From: VRUE01 sp963720805
Lineage (GTDB): Bacteria > Actinomycetota > Thermoleophilia > Solirubrobacterales > 70-9
Assembly (NCBI GenBank): GCA_963720805.1
Contig: CAVRGT010000007.1
Span: 62,001 to 126,000, forward strand
Direction: 5' to 3'
Length of the DNA stretch: 64,000 nt
The notes beneath the pieces were generated by a model. It was not told the DNA's origin. It saw nothing but the letters and a program-made list of their open reading frames with translations, and searched no databases. Below are positions 48,493 to 57,980 of this stretch, piece after piece. Numbering within the stretch: the first letter of the stretch is position 1; each line of letters opens with the position of its first letter. The translations under genes and the position numbers were made by a program.

Positions 48493-49089
48493 ATGAGTCG
48501 TCGCTCCTACCGCCGCCTGGATGTCGACGAGCGACGCCGCCAGCTCCTCGAGCGGGGCGCCGAGCTCTTCACCAGCCACCCCTATGAGGAGCTCTCGATG
48601 AGCAAGATCGCCGCCGAGGTAGGGATCTCGAAGGCTTTGCTGTACCACTATTTCCCCAGTAAGCAGGCCTATTTCGAGGAGACGCTGAGCGCCTGGGCAG
48701 AGCAGCTGCGAGAGCGCACGGAGCCCGACCCCGACCTTCCCCCGGTCGAGCAGCTGAAAAGCAGCCTCGATGCCTTCCTCGCGCTGGTCGCGGAGAACGC
48801 GGTCGCCTACAAGAACCTGATGCGCAGCGCTGCGGGAGTCGCCGAGATCCGCGAGCTAATCGAAGAGGTGCGCCTGCGGACGGCGCAGCGGATCCTCGAG
48901 TCCCTCTATGCCCAGGAGCCACCGCCGAAGGCCCGAACAGCGGTCAGCGGCTGGCTCTGGTTCATGGACGGGGCCTGCCTCAACTGGATCGAGCACCGCG
49001 ACATCGAGCGCGAGGAGCTGCGCGACCTGCTCCTCGGCGTCCTCATGGGCGCGCTGCTCGCCGCCGACGCTGTGCCAGACCTCGCTTAA
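48493..49089 (+). CDS. TetR-family transcriptional regulator
   Basis: Protein of 198 aa. The N-terminal HTH is typical (ELSMSKIAAEVGISKALLYHYFPSKQAYFEETL) followed by a helical ligand domain (LIEEVRLRTAQRILESLY; WLWFMDGACLNWIEHRD). It probably represses itself and the DUF2339 gene via the 48427-48471 site. The inducer is unknown. Confidence 0.9.
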   Translation: MSRRSYRRLDVDERRRQLLERGAELFTSHPYEELSMSKIAAEVGISKALLYHYFPSKQAYFEETLSAWAEQLRERTEPDPDLPPVEQLKSSLDAFLALVAENAVAYKNLMRSAAGVAEIRELIEEVRLRTAQRILESLYAQEPPPKARTAVSGWLWFMDGACLNWIEHRDIEREELRDLLLGVLMGALLAADAVPDLA

Positions 49090-49118
49090 ACCCATCCGCG
49101 ATGCGCCTGCTGACAGGC

Positions 49119-49189
49119 GGTACAAGGCGCTTTGGCGATCCTTGTACCCGAGTACAAAGGCATCTTAGAGCCATCGGTATTAGGCTCTT
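49119..49189. promoter_or_regulatory. Repeat-rich leader upstream of type III glutamine synthetase
   Basis: GGTACAAGG (49119-49127) is inverted as CCTTGTACC (49140-49148), and TTGTAC-CCGA-GTACAA (49142-49157) is a second perfect dyad, so GTACAA[G/A]GG occurs in three copies. AGAGCC...GGCTCT (49167-49172/49183-49188) adds a hairpin. This arrangement suggests a nitrogen regulator site or leader structure; it does not match a consensus I can name. Confidence 0.45.
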
Positions 49190-49270
49190 TTGGCTCTTAT
49201 AAAGGGAGTGGACCGGTAACCAACCGTGCCTGCAGACCGGGCGCGCGCCAAGCGAGGGACGACTAGAGCG

Positions 49271-51421
49271 ATGACCCGTATCCGCCAGCAGAACGTAACC
49301 GCAGCCCAGTGGAGCGCCAACGGGGGAGCCCTCGGCGCGATCGACCTGACCCTGCCCGAGAACGAAGCTTTCGGCGCCAACGTCTTCTCGATCGCCGTCC
49401 AGCGCGAACGCCTGCCCAGCGATGTCTTCGAGAAGCTGCAGGGCGGCCTCGAAGCCGGTGAAGCGATCGACCGCGAGATCGCCGACGCGGTCGCCGCGGC
49501 GATGAAGGACTGGGCGCTGGAGAAGGGCGCCACCCACTACACCCACGTCTTCCAGCCGCTCACCGGCTCCACCGCCGAGAAGCACGACTCCTTCTTCGAG
49601 CCGGCCGGCGGCGAAGGCAAGGCGCTGGCCGGCTTCTCCGGCAAAGAGCTGATCCAGGGCGAGCCCGACGCCTCCTCCTTCCCGACCGGCGGCGTGCGCG
49701 AAACCTTCGAGGCCCGCGGCTACACCGCCTGGGACCCGACCAGCCCCGCCTTCATCCTCGAGAACCCGAACGGCTCGCTGCTCTGCATCCCGACCGCCTT
49801 CGCCTCCTGGACCGGCGAGGCGCTCGACGCCAAGATCCCGCTGCTGCGCTCGATGGATGCGCTCTCGGGCTCGGCGATCAAGGCGCTGGGCCTGCTCGGT
49901 GACAGCGAGAGCAAACGCGTCTTCACCACGGTTGGGCCCGAGCAGGAGTACTTCCTGATCGACGAGCAGTACTTCTTCGAGCGCCCCGACCTGATCTCCA
50001 CCGGTCGCACCCTCTTCGGCGCCAAGCCGCCCAAGGGCCAGGAACTCGACGACCATTACTTCGGCACGATTCCCGAGCGGGTGCTCGCCTTCATGCTCGA
50101 GTCAGAGCTGGAGATGCGCAAGCTCGGCATCCCGGTCAAGACCCGCCACAACGAGGTCGCCCCGGCGCAGTACGAGATCGCCCCGATGTTCGAGAACTCC
50201 AACGTCGGCTCCGACCATCAGCAGCTGCTGATGCGGGTGCTCGAAAACGTCGCTCGCCGCTACGGCCTGGTCTGCCTGCTGCACGAGAAGCCCTTCGCCG
50301 GCGTCAACGGCTCGGGCAAGCACAACAACTGGTCGATGGGCACCGACACGGGCAGCAATCTGCTCAACCCGGGCGACACGCCGGCCGACAACGTCCACTT
50401 CCTCTTCTTCTGCGCGGCGGTGATCCAGGCGGTCAACAAGCACCAGGGCCTGCTGCGCGCCTCGGCCGCCGACATCGGCCAGGACCACCGCCTCGGCGCC
50501 AACGAGGCACCGCCGGCGATCATCTCGATCTTCCTCGGCGCCGAACTGGACAAGGTCTTCGAGGCGATCGCAAGCGGCGAAGGCGATCCGCACACGCCGG
50601 CCTCCTTCCTCGACCTCGGGGCGACGGTGCTGCCGCCGCTGCCCAAGGACGGCGGCGACCGCAACCGCACCTCGCCCTTCGCCTTCACCGGCAACAAGTT
50701 CGAGTTCCGGGCGCTGGGGTCGAGCATGTCGCTCGCCTTCCCCAACACCGTGCTGAACACGATCGTCGCCGAGGCAATCGACGAGATGTCGGACAAGCTG
50801 GAGGCGAAGATCGGCGGCGGCATGGACGCGGCTGCTGCGGCGATCGAAGTGGTCAAGGAGGCCTACGTCGCCAACAAGCGGATCTGCTTCAGCGGCGACA
50901 ACTACTCCGAGGAGTGGCACGCCGAGGCCGAGCAGCGCGGGCTGAAGAACCTGAAAACGACGCCGGACGCGCTGCTCGAGGTGATCGCCGACGACTCAGT
51001 CGCCGCCTTCGAGAAATACAGCGTGCTCTCCAAACGGGAGCTGGAGTCCCGCTTCGAGGTCTGGATCGAGCAGTACGCGCTGCGGGCCAACATCGAGGCC
51101 GAGACGACGTTCTCGATCGCCAAGACGATGCTGCTGCCGGCGGCGCTGCGCCACCTGGCGCTGATCTCCGATGCCGGCGTCTCCAGCCTCGAGGGCGAGG
51201 TGCGCGGCCTGGTCGAGGAGCTGGCGACAGGGCTCGACGCACTGGAGAAGGCCAACGCCGAGCCGACCGAGCTGGAGGGCCTGGAGCTGGCGCTCTTCGC
51301 TCGCGATGAGCAGCTGGCCAAGAGCGGTTCTGTGCGGGAGGCGGCGGACAAGCTGGAGAAGATCGTTGCCGACGATCTGTGGCCGCTCCCCAAGTATGAG
51401 GAGATGCTTTTCATCAAGTAG
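49271..51421 (+). CDS. glnN: Glutamine synthetase type III
   Basis: About 716 aa from the ATG at 49271 (an in-frame GTG at 49226 would add 15 residues). Length and motifs are those of GSIII rather than the 450-aa GSI: PTGGVRETFEARGYTAWDP, GPEQEYFLID (glutamate/metal binding), NEVAPAQYEIAPMFENSNVGSDHQ, the ammonium/ATP region KHNNWSMGTDTG and a helical C-terminal extension. It makes glutamine from glutamate, ammonia and ATP. With Amt and P-II it forms the nitrogen theme of this region. Confidence 0.95.
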   Translation: MTRIRQQNVTAAQWSANGGALGAIDLTLPENEAFGANVFSIAVQRERLPSDVFEKLQGGLEAGEAIDREIADAVAAAMKDWALEKGATHYTHVFQPLTGSTAEKHDSFFEPAGGEGKALAGFSGKELIQGEPDASSFPTGGVRETFEARGYTAWDPTSPAFILENPNGSLLCIPTAFASWTGEALDAKIPLLRSMDALSGSAIKALGLLGDSESKRVFTTVGPEQEYFLIDEQYFFERPDLISTGRTLFGAKPPKGQELDDHYFGTIPERVLAFMLESELEMRKLGIPVKTRHNEVAPAQYEIAPMFENSNVGSDHQQLLMRVLENVARRYGLVCLLHEKPFAGVNGSGKHNNWSMGTDTGSNLLNPGDTPADNVHFLFFCAAVIQAVNKHQGLLRASAADIGQDHRLGANEAPPAIISIFLGAELDKVFEAIASGEGDPHTPASFLDLGATVLPPLPKDGGDRNRTSPFAFTGNKFEFRALGSSMSLAFPNTVLNTIVAEAIDEMSDKLEAKIGGGMDAAAAAIEVVKEAYVANKRICFSGDNYSEEWHAEAEQRGLKNLKTTPDALLEVIADDSVAAFEKYSVLSKRELESRFEVWIEQYALRANIEAETTFSIAKTMLLPAALRHLALISDAGVSSLEGEVRGLVEELATGLDALEKANAEPTELEGLELALFARDEQLAKSGSVREAADKLEKIVADDLWPLPKYEEMLFIK

Positions 51422-51425
51422 CGGC

Positions 51426-51540
51426 GAGGCGGGGACCGGTAGGGGTTTCGCTTAACTTTTTCGGTGGAGACGCCCCGGCTGGCGCCTCAAGGAATTGCCG
51501 AAAAAGTGCAAGACGCTCCACCCCTACCGGTCCCCGCCTC
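51426..51540. repeat. Family A hairpin element, copy A3 (inverted orientation)
   Basis: The arms at 51426-51446 and 51520-51540 are perfect 21-bp complements. The core is the reverse complement of A1/A2: CTTTTTCGG/CCGAAAAAG stem, CGCTTAA and TGCAAGACGCTCC blocks and the GGCGCC loop. It starts 4 bp after the glnN stop, i.e. oriented so that the element has the same relation to its upstream gene as A1 and A2 on the other strand. Confidence 0.88.
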
Positions 51541-51565
51541 CTCGTCAGCTTGGGGAAATTCAACT

Positions 51566-51584
51566 CCCGCTTGCTCCGAGCGGG
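51566..51584 (-). terminator. Weak hairpin terminator after the collagen-like gene
   Basis: CCCGCT (51566-51571) pairs with AGCGGG (51579-51584), 26 bp beyond the collagen-like gene stop; TTT-containing sequence lies on both sides. A modest intrinsic terminator is possible. Confidence 0.35.
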
Positions 51585-51609
51585 TCACGGTTTTCCGCTC
51601 GATAGCTGC

Positions 51610-52209
51610 TTAGTTCACATTCGCGCAGATGGCGTAGACCTGTAGGTCGATTGAGGTGTCTATTGATGTTGAGTTGTTGAAGAGCTGGACCGACCAGCCG
51701 GTGCCTGTGCCGTTGGGGGCACTGAGCGAGACCGAGACGCTGCGCTGCTGGCCGTTTTGGCCGGCGTTGGTGCCTAGGTCGGTGCCGCCGCTGATTGCTC
51801 GCTTGCCGGCTGGGCAGGAGACCGTCTTGACTTCGCTGAGGCCGCGCATGCCGCCGCTGTTTTCGATGAAGACTTCTTTGAAGGTCTGGTTGACGACCTC
51901 GTAGCCGGAGACACCAGAGGCGCCGGTCGCGCCTTTGTCACCCTTGTCGCCCTTCTGGCCCTTGCTGCCCTTCTTGCCCTTTGCACCCTGGGCGCCTTGT
52001 GGCCCCGAACGCAGGTGGCCGAAGAGGCGGCAGGTCACCTTCTTTTGTCCGGCGAGCACACGGGTTGGGCACTTGACCTTTACCTTGCCGGCCTTTGAGC
52101 TGGTCGCTCCGCCGGCGGCCACGGCGACCGCGGTCACGGCAACGACGGCGACCAGAGCGGCGGCGCAGGGCAGAAGCGCACGGCGAAGCAGGCTTGACGG
52201 TTTACTCAT
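51610..52209 (-). CDS. Secreted collagen-like repeat protein
   Basis: Protein of 199 aa. Signal/anchor peptide (LLPCAAALVAVVAVTAVAVAAGG), a small basic Cys-containing segment, then about 12 Gly-X-Y triplets (GPQGAQGAKGKKGSKGQK and onward, residues of about 68-103) with KGD repeats typical of stabilised bacterial collagen helices, and a C-terminal beta-rich domain with three cysteines. It is probably surface-exposed or secreted; role unknown. Confidence 0.82.
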   Translation of the reverse strand: MSKPSSLLRRALLPCAAALVAVVAVTAVAVAAGGATSSKAGKVKVKCPTRVLAGQKKVTCRLFGHLRSGPQGAQGAKGKKGSKGQKGDKGDKGATGASGVSGYEVVNQTFKEVFIENSGGMRGLSEVKTVSCPAGKRAISGGTDLGTNAGQNGQQRSVSVSLSAPNGTGTGWSVQLFNNSTSIDTSIDLQVYAICANVN

Positions 52210-52282
52210 CGTCCCTCCTTGGGTGGGTTCGCATGCCCCCTACCCGAGGCGTCCCGCCGTCAAGCGTGGCTCGAAGATCCGG

Positions 52283-52438
52283 CTACTCGTCCTCTTCGTC
52301 GCTGTCGCGCACCGCGCGGTAGATGATCAGGCCGATCGCGAGAGCACCGAGGACCGGAATCAAACCGCCGAAGAGGACCGGCACCCAGGACTCCTGGGCT
52401 CCGACCATGGGCAGCGCAAGCGCCAACAGCTCACTCAT
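52283..52438 (-). CDS. Small membrane protein, 51 aa, coupled to phosphoesterase
   Basis: The ATG at 52438 overlaps the phosphoesterase stop (ATGA). The protein has one or two hydrophobic segments (ELLALALPMV; VLFGGLIPVLGALAIGLIIY) and an acidic tail (RAVRDSDEEDE). Codon usage is typical of the genome and the overlap supports translation. Function unknown. Confidence 0.6.
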   Translation of the reverse strand: MSELLALALPMVGAQESWVPVLFGGLIPVLGALAIGLIIYRAVRDSDEEDE

Positions 52439-53682
52439 CCGAGCTCCGGTAGGCCGGGGCCACCGGCCAGCGGGTTGAGGTCGGCGAGCAGCTCGAGCAG
52501 GCGTGGCTCGGGCTCTTCGTCGTCGATCACGATCGCGGTGCCCGGCCAGGCGTAGCGCAGGTAGCGCCCATAAGCCTGTCGCGAGGACAGGTCCGGCTCA
52601 TAGATCCAGGATCCGCTGTTCCAGTAGCGCGTGCGCGGGCGGCTGGCGCAACACACGTCGGCCAGCGGCTGGTGGGTGTGGGCGAAGACGATCCGCTCCG
52701 CCTCCTTGTCCCAGCCAAGGTTGGCGGTCACCTTGGCGAAGGCCTCGAGCGCGTGCTCGGAGGGGTCGCTGGGCGAGATCACCGAGGCCGCCGGGTAGGC
52801 CGGGTGAGGCCAGGGGGCTTGCGGCGCCGGCTGCTCGCGGCGCTGCCGCACCGCCTCGGCGCGCACGACGGAGTCGAAGTGGGCCTCGCTCGGCAGTGGG
52901 CCGTGCTCGGACGCGGCGTCGCCGACGCCGCGGTCGCGCAGCTCGGCCGTCAGCCGCTTGAGGCCACGCGCGGGCAGGCCGAGGGTCGAGGCCAGGCGCC
53001 CGGCCCGCTGCACGGCGCGGAAGACATTCCGCTGAGCGTGGGTGCCGTGCGGCATCTGGGCGGCGATGTAGAGCCACTCGGTCAACAGCGTGATCGTCGA
53101 CTCGTAATCGGCAATCGTCTTCGGGTCCTCGGGCCCGCCTGTGGCGATGCCCCAGAGCACCTTGGTCAGGATGCGGTCCCCGCGCGAACCGGAGAGCCGG
53201 GCGTGGGGATCGAGGTAGTGGCCGTGAGTGCAGAGCACGCCGGCGAAGCTGTAGGTCGGGTAGGCGATCTCGATCTGCACCCCGGGAAGACGGCGGGCGA
53301 GGAAGGAGCGGAAGAAACCCGGCCCGGGAGGGGCGGAGTCGAGTACCGGCTCACCGCTCAGCAGCGGCGCCCGCCCGGCGGCCAACTGCGCCTCGAGCCG
53401 GTTCTCGAAATCGCGGTGAACGAGGTGGTGATCGTGATTGCCGGCGAGGAAGACCAGCCGCTTGCCGACCATGCCGGCGGCGATCAGATCGAGCAGGCCG
53501 GCCGATGCGTCGACCGCGTCGCCGACCGAGCCGAAGAGGAAGTCGAAGAGGTCGCCGAGAAAGATCAGCTCGTCGATGCCCTCGAGCTGGGGAGCCAGGC
53601 GCTCGAGGAAGAACTCCTCGCGCAGAAGATCACGCCCGGTCCAGGCACCGAAGTGAGTGTCGGAGATGACCAGCGCCCGCAT
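52435..53682 (-). CDS. Calcineurin-like metallophosphoesterase
   Basis: Protein of 415 aa. All five metallophosphoesterase motifs are visible: ISDTHFG, LGDLFDFLFG, AGNHDHHLVH, CTHGHYLD and the late AHTHQP. It resembles UDP-diacylglucosamine pyrophosphatase-like family members but has a long insert (about residues 190-320). The substrate is unknown. The gene lies 12 bp after the P450 stop on the same strand and ends in an overlap with the 51-aa ORF. Confidence 0.85.
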   Translation of the reverse strand: MRALVISDTHFGAWTGRDLLREEFFLERLAPQLEGIDELIFLGDLFDFLFGSVGDAVDASAGLLDLIAAGMVGKRLVFLAGNHDHHLVHRDFENRLEAQLAAGRAPLLSGEPVLDSAPPGPGFFRSFLARRLPGVQIEIAYPTYSFAGVLCTHGHYLDPHARLSGSRGDRILTKVLWGIATGGPEDPKTIADYESTITLLTEWLYIAAQMPHGTHAQRNVFRAVQRAGRLASTLGLPARGLKRLTAELRDRGVGDAASEHGPLPSEAHFDSVVRAEAVRQRREQPAPQAPWPHPAYPAASVISPSDPSEHALEAFAKVTANLGWDKEAERIVFAHTHQPLADVCCASRPRTRYWNSGSWIYEPDLSSRQAYGRYLRYAWPGTAIVIDDEEPEPRLLELLADLNPLAGGPGLPELG

Positions 53683-53694
53683 CGTGCGGGCAGG

Positions 53695-55143
53695 CTACTG
53701 GCGCGGCAGCACCCGCATCCGCAGGCCACCCCGCGGTGAGAGCGTCGGCATCTGGCGCACGGTCATCGTGCGGCCCGGCATCGCGTCGAGGCGCAGGCGC
53801 GCCAGCAGCATCGTCGCCACCAGCTTCACCTCGATCTGGCCGAAGCGCTTGCCGATGCAGATCCGCCGCCCGCCACCGAACGGGACGTAGGCGCCACGTG
53901 GCAGCGCCGCCTTGCGCTCGCGGGTGAAGCGCTCGGGAATGAAGGCCTCCGGCTCGGGGAAGATCTCCGGCAGGCGATGGCTGGCCCAGCTGCAGTAGTT
54001 GACGTAGGCGCCGCGGGCGACGCTGTGGCCGCCGAACTCGAAATCGCGCACGGCGCGTCGCGGACCGATCCAGGCAGGCGGGTAGAGGCGCAGCACCTCG
54101 TCGAGCACCATCTCCAGATAGGGCATCTCACGCTCGAGCTCGTCGATACTCGGGGTCCCACCGCCAAGCACCTCGTCTTGCTCGGCGCAGAGCCGGGTGA
54201 CGACATCTGGATGGCGCGCCAGCTCGTGCATCATGAAGGTCAGGGTCGAGGTCGAGGTGTCGTGCCCGGCGAACATCAGGGTCATCACCTGGTCGCGGAT
54301 CTCCTTGTCGGTGAACCCCTCGCCCGCCTCGTCACTGACCCCGACAAGGAGACTGAGAATGTCCATTTTGCTCTCGTCGGCGGCGGCCCGGCGCTGGGCA
54401 ATCTCGGCGTAGACGATCTCGTCGAGCACCGCCCGCGAGCGCGTCATCTTCGACCAGGGCGAGCCCGGGCCGCGCAGCAGCCGCAGGTGGAAATCGGTGC
54501 CGTAGAAGCCGAGCGCCCGCTCGAAGTGCTCGGCGGCGGCGGCGCCCTTGCCGGCCTCGTCGGGATCGAGCCCGAGCAGCGCGCGCATCGCGATCCGCAT
54601 CGCCAGGCCGCGCATCCACTCATAGATATCGACCACCTCACCGTCGCGCAACCGCTCGATCGCCGGAGTCGCCTCGGCGACCATCGCCGCGACCGAGGCG
54701 GCGACCTGCTCGCGGTGGAAGGCGGGCATCATGATCGCCCGGGCGCGGTCGTGGTAAGCGTCGTCGATCGTCAGCAGGCCGTCGCCGAGCAGGGGAATCA
54801 GGTCGCCGAAGCTGGACTCGCGCCAGTGGAAGTTCTCCGGGTGGGCGACGGTGACGAAGTGGTTGGCCTCGGGGCCGAGCATGAAGATCACCGGGCTGTG
54901 CAGCAGGCGGGCGCTGAAGATCGGCCCGTGTTCCTCGTAGAGCGAGAGCAACAGGGGGAGCGGATCGCGCGCCGCCTGCAAGGTCCTGCCGAAGCTGAAG
55001 TCCTGCGGACCGGGCGGATAGGTGCCACGGCGTCGTACCCGCGCCTCGGCCCAGACGTCGTCGAGCACCCGCACCACGGGGTTGGCGCTCAGCTGCTTCG
55101 GCGGCGGGACCCGCGGTGGGACGCTCTGGGTCTCGGTGCTCAT
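53695..55143 (-). CDS. Cytochrome P450
   Basis: Protein of 482 aa. I-helix AGHDTSTSTL, K-helix ExxR in EVLRLYPP, and the haem Cys loop FGGGRRICIGKRF are intact; the N-terminus has no membrane anchor, as is usual for bacterial P450s. It resembles CYP families close to CYP4/102-like fatty-acid enzymes by general layout, but the substrate is not predictable. It is encoded next to the phosphoesterase without a redox partner. Confidence 0.94.
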   Translation of the reverse strand: MSTETQSVPPRVPPPKQLSANPVVRVLDDVWAEARVRRRGTYPPGPQDFSFGRTLQAARDPLPLLLSLYEEHGPIFSARLLHSPVIFMLGPEANHFVTVAHPENFHWRESSFGDLIPLLGDGLLTIDDAYHDRARAIMMPAFHREQVAASVAAMVAEATPAIERLRDGEVVDIYEWMRGLAMRIAMRALLGLDPDEAGKGAAAAEHFERALGFYGTDFHLRLLRGPGSPWSKMTRSRAVLDEIVYAEIAQRRAAADESKMDILSLLVGVSDEAGEGFTDKEIRDQVMTLMFAGHDTSTSTLTFMMHELARHPDVVTRLCAEQDEVLGGGTPSIDELEREMPYLEMVLDEVLRLYPPAWIGPRRAVRDFEFGGHSVARGAYVNYCSWASHRLPEIFPEPEAFIPERFTRERKAALPRGAYVPFGGGRRICIGKRFGQIEVKLVATMLLARLRLDAMPGRTMTVRQMPTLSPRGGLRMRVLPRQ

Positions 55144-55176
55144 CGCCGCCGCAATAGTAGTTGGCTGACTAGCCAG

Positions 55177-56157
<981 letters not shown>

Positions 56158-56204
56158 CCCGCGAGTGTAGGGCTCCGGCTCACACCGTCCGATGGGTTCG
56201 GCCC

Positions 56205-56426
56205 ATGCCTGATCTCACCTTTATCCGGCACGCCAACGTCGGAAAAGACGGCAAGCCTGTCTTTCAGGGCGTTAAAGGGGTCGAGTTCGAACGACTCGAC
56301 TTCGCCGCGACCAACGCCGCGAACATCTCAACCCGATCGCTCGGAGCCGAGTGGTCGATTGACCCCCGCATACGGGGGCAAATGGTTCAGCCATCGCCGC
56401 GCTACATGCGCGGACGGCTCACTTAG
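56205..56426 (+). CDS. Possible small protein, 73 aa (doubtful)
   Basis: This is the only open frame in the 315-bp gap between rlmN and the YdeI gene. It begins MPDLTFIRHANVGKDGKPVFQG and looks soluble, but there is no clear ribosome site and no family match. The gap otherwise holds a CCCCCG/CGGGGG hairpin (56363-56378) and the 56445-56462 hairpin. Treat as unconfirmed. Confidence 0.25.
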   Translation: MPDLTFIRHANVGKDGKPVFQGVKGVEFERLDFAATNAANISTRSLGAEWSIDPRIRGQMVQPSPRYMRGRLT

Positions 56427-56444
56427 AGCTCGAGGAGAGGTCGG

Positions 56445-56462
56445 CCACGGCCGTCGCCGTGG
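56445..56462 (-). terminator. Hairpin downstream of the YdeI-family gene
   Basis: CCACGGC (56445-56451) pairs with GCCGTGG (56456-56462) with a 4-nt loop, 10 bp beyond the ydeI-like stop; T-rich sequence lies between stop and stem. It is probably a terminator for that gene. Confidence 0.45.
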
Positions 56463-56472
56463 AATAAATCAT

Positions 56473-57045
56473 CTAGCCGTGGATCTTCTCTCCGCGCTCC
56501 AACATCGCGACGAACTTCCGCAGCCTTTTCTCTCGCGTCTCGGGCTTCTTCGCCTCCTGCAGCCGGTAGAGGATCGCGTAGCGGTTGGCACTGTCGAGCT
56601 TGGCGAAGAACTCGCTCGCGGCCTCGTTGCGATCCAGCTCGTGCTTGAGGTCGTCCGGCACCGTGGCCGCACGCTGGCCCGCGTAGGCGACCTCCCAGCG
56701 GCCATCTGCTTTGGCGGCCTCCACCTCGGCCAGGCCGGTCGGCCGCATCGCACCGGCGGCGATCAGCTCCTCGGCCTTTTTCCGGTTGATCTGCGACCAC
56801 TTGCCGCGCGGCCGCCGCGGCGTGAAGCGCTGTAGGAAGAAGGCCTCGTCGAAGCCACGCTTCTGACTGTCGATCCAACCGAAGCAGAGCGCCAGCTCCA
56901 GCGCTTCGGCGTAGTTGACGCTCTCAACGCCCGACCCCTTCTTGGCGATCTTCAGCCAGAGCCCGTCACCGGCGGCGTTCTCCTCCAGCCAGGTCTCGAA
57001 TTCCGCCTTCGAGGCGAAGAGGATGATCGGAAGTTCGCCGGCCAT
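56473..57045 (-). CDS. YdeI/OmpD-associated family protein
   Basis: Protein of 190 aa. Recognisable family features: LWLKIAKKGSGVESVNYAEALELALCFGWID, followed by QRFTPRRPRGKWSQINRKKAEEL, and a C-terminal helical part (RYAILYRLQEAKKPETREKRL). Members are called bacteriocin-protection or stress proteins but the mechanism is unknown. It lies 15 bp from the LLM oxidoreductase on the same strand. Confidence 0.82.
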   Translation of the reverse strand: MAGELPIILFASKAEFETWLEENAAGDGLWLKIAKKGSGVESVNYAEALELALCFGWIDSQKRGFDEAFFLQRFTPRRPRGKWSQINRKKAEELIAAGAMRPTGLAEVEAAKADGRWEVAYAGQRAATVPDDLKHELDRNEAASEFFAKLDSANRYAILYRLQEAKKPETREKRLRKFVAMLERGEKIHG

Positions 57046-57060
57046 CGGTCAGAGCCGACG

Positions 57061-57906
57061 CTACAACCCGACTGCGTCGGCGAGCAGATCGACCTGATCG
57101 GGATCGCTGGAAGAGGGGAAGAGGATCAACTCGCCACAGCCGGCAGCGTCGAAGCCGGCGACGTACTGCCGCACCGTCTCAGCATTCTTGGCCGCGCCGG
57201 CGGCGATCATGGCCGCCACCTCATCGCCAAGCCAGCCGTAGTAGTCGCCGAGATATGCGGAGGCGTTCTGCTCGGCGTCTTCGCCAAGGGAGAAGTAGGT
57301 GAGACCAAGGGTGCGGGGCTCGTCCACGCGCCCGGCCGCACTCCACGCCTCATGCATTTTTCCCACCATCTCGCCGAACTGTTCGGGAGGCGAGCCGCCG
57401 GCGATCCAACCATCGCCAAAACGGGCTGCTCGGGCGAAGGATGCCTCGACTCCGCCACCGACGAGGAGACCGGGAGTGCCACCGGCGGCAGGGCCGATGT
57501 CCTCGCCGGCCCAGACCTCCTTGATCCGCTCCAGCATTTCGTCGAGCCGGCGGCCGCGACCGCGCAGGTCGACTCCACTCGCCCCGTAGTCGTCCTCCCG
57601 CGCGCCGAGGCCGATGCCAAGCGTGAAGCGCCCGCCGGAGAGGGCGTTGAGGCTGAGAGCTTGCTTTGCCAGCTCAGCGGCGTTCGGGCGAAGCGGGCCA
57701 AGCAGGACCGACGTGCAGAGCCCGATCCGCTCGGTGACTGCGGCAGCGGCCGCCAGCGCAGTCAACGGCTCGTAGTTGTCATAGACGACGCGATCGATTG
57801 TCCCCAAGCTCGAGAAGCCGCGCGCGTCCGCTCGCCGGGCCCACTCGACGAGCTGTCCACCAGTCGTGCCAGGAACTGCATTGGGCAGTCCGATTGCTAC
57901 GTCCAT
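57061..57906 (-). CDS. LLM-class flavin/F420-dependent oxidoreductase
   Basis: Protein of 281 aa, TIM-barrel of the luciferase-like family: VAIGLPNAVPGTTGGQLVEWAR, TERIGLCTSVLLGPLRPNAAELAKQA, GGRFTLGIGLGAREDDY and RFGDGWIAGGSP. Actinobacterial members of this type use F420 or FMN. The substrate is unknown. Confidence 0.85.
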   Translation of the reverse strand: MDVAIGLPNAVPGTTGGQLVEWARRADARGFSSLGTIDRVVYDNYEPLTALAAAAAVTERIGLCTSVLLGPLRPNAAELAKQALSLNALSGGRFTLGIGLGAREDDYGASGVDLRGRGRRLDEMLERIKEVWAGEDIGPAAGGTPGLLVGGGVEASFARAARFGDGWIAGGSPPEQFGEMVGKMHEAWSAAGRVDEPRTLGLTYFSLGEDAEQNASAYLGDYYGWLGDEVAAMIAAGAAKNAETVRQYVAGFDAAGCGELILFPSSSDPDQVDLLADAVGL

Positions 57907-57980
57907 TCCAGTCTCCTCATCTCGCGGGTCGGCTGCTCGATCTCTACCCGAGCCTGGCCGTCACAAGACTTCGCCCAGGC

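Noticed and set aside
56270..56310. tRNA-like TTCGAAC arm in the rlmN/ydeI gap
   Set aside because: The TTCGAAC is part of a simple GTCGAGT/ACTCGAC palindrome; no acceptor, D or anticodon arms fit around it.
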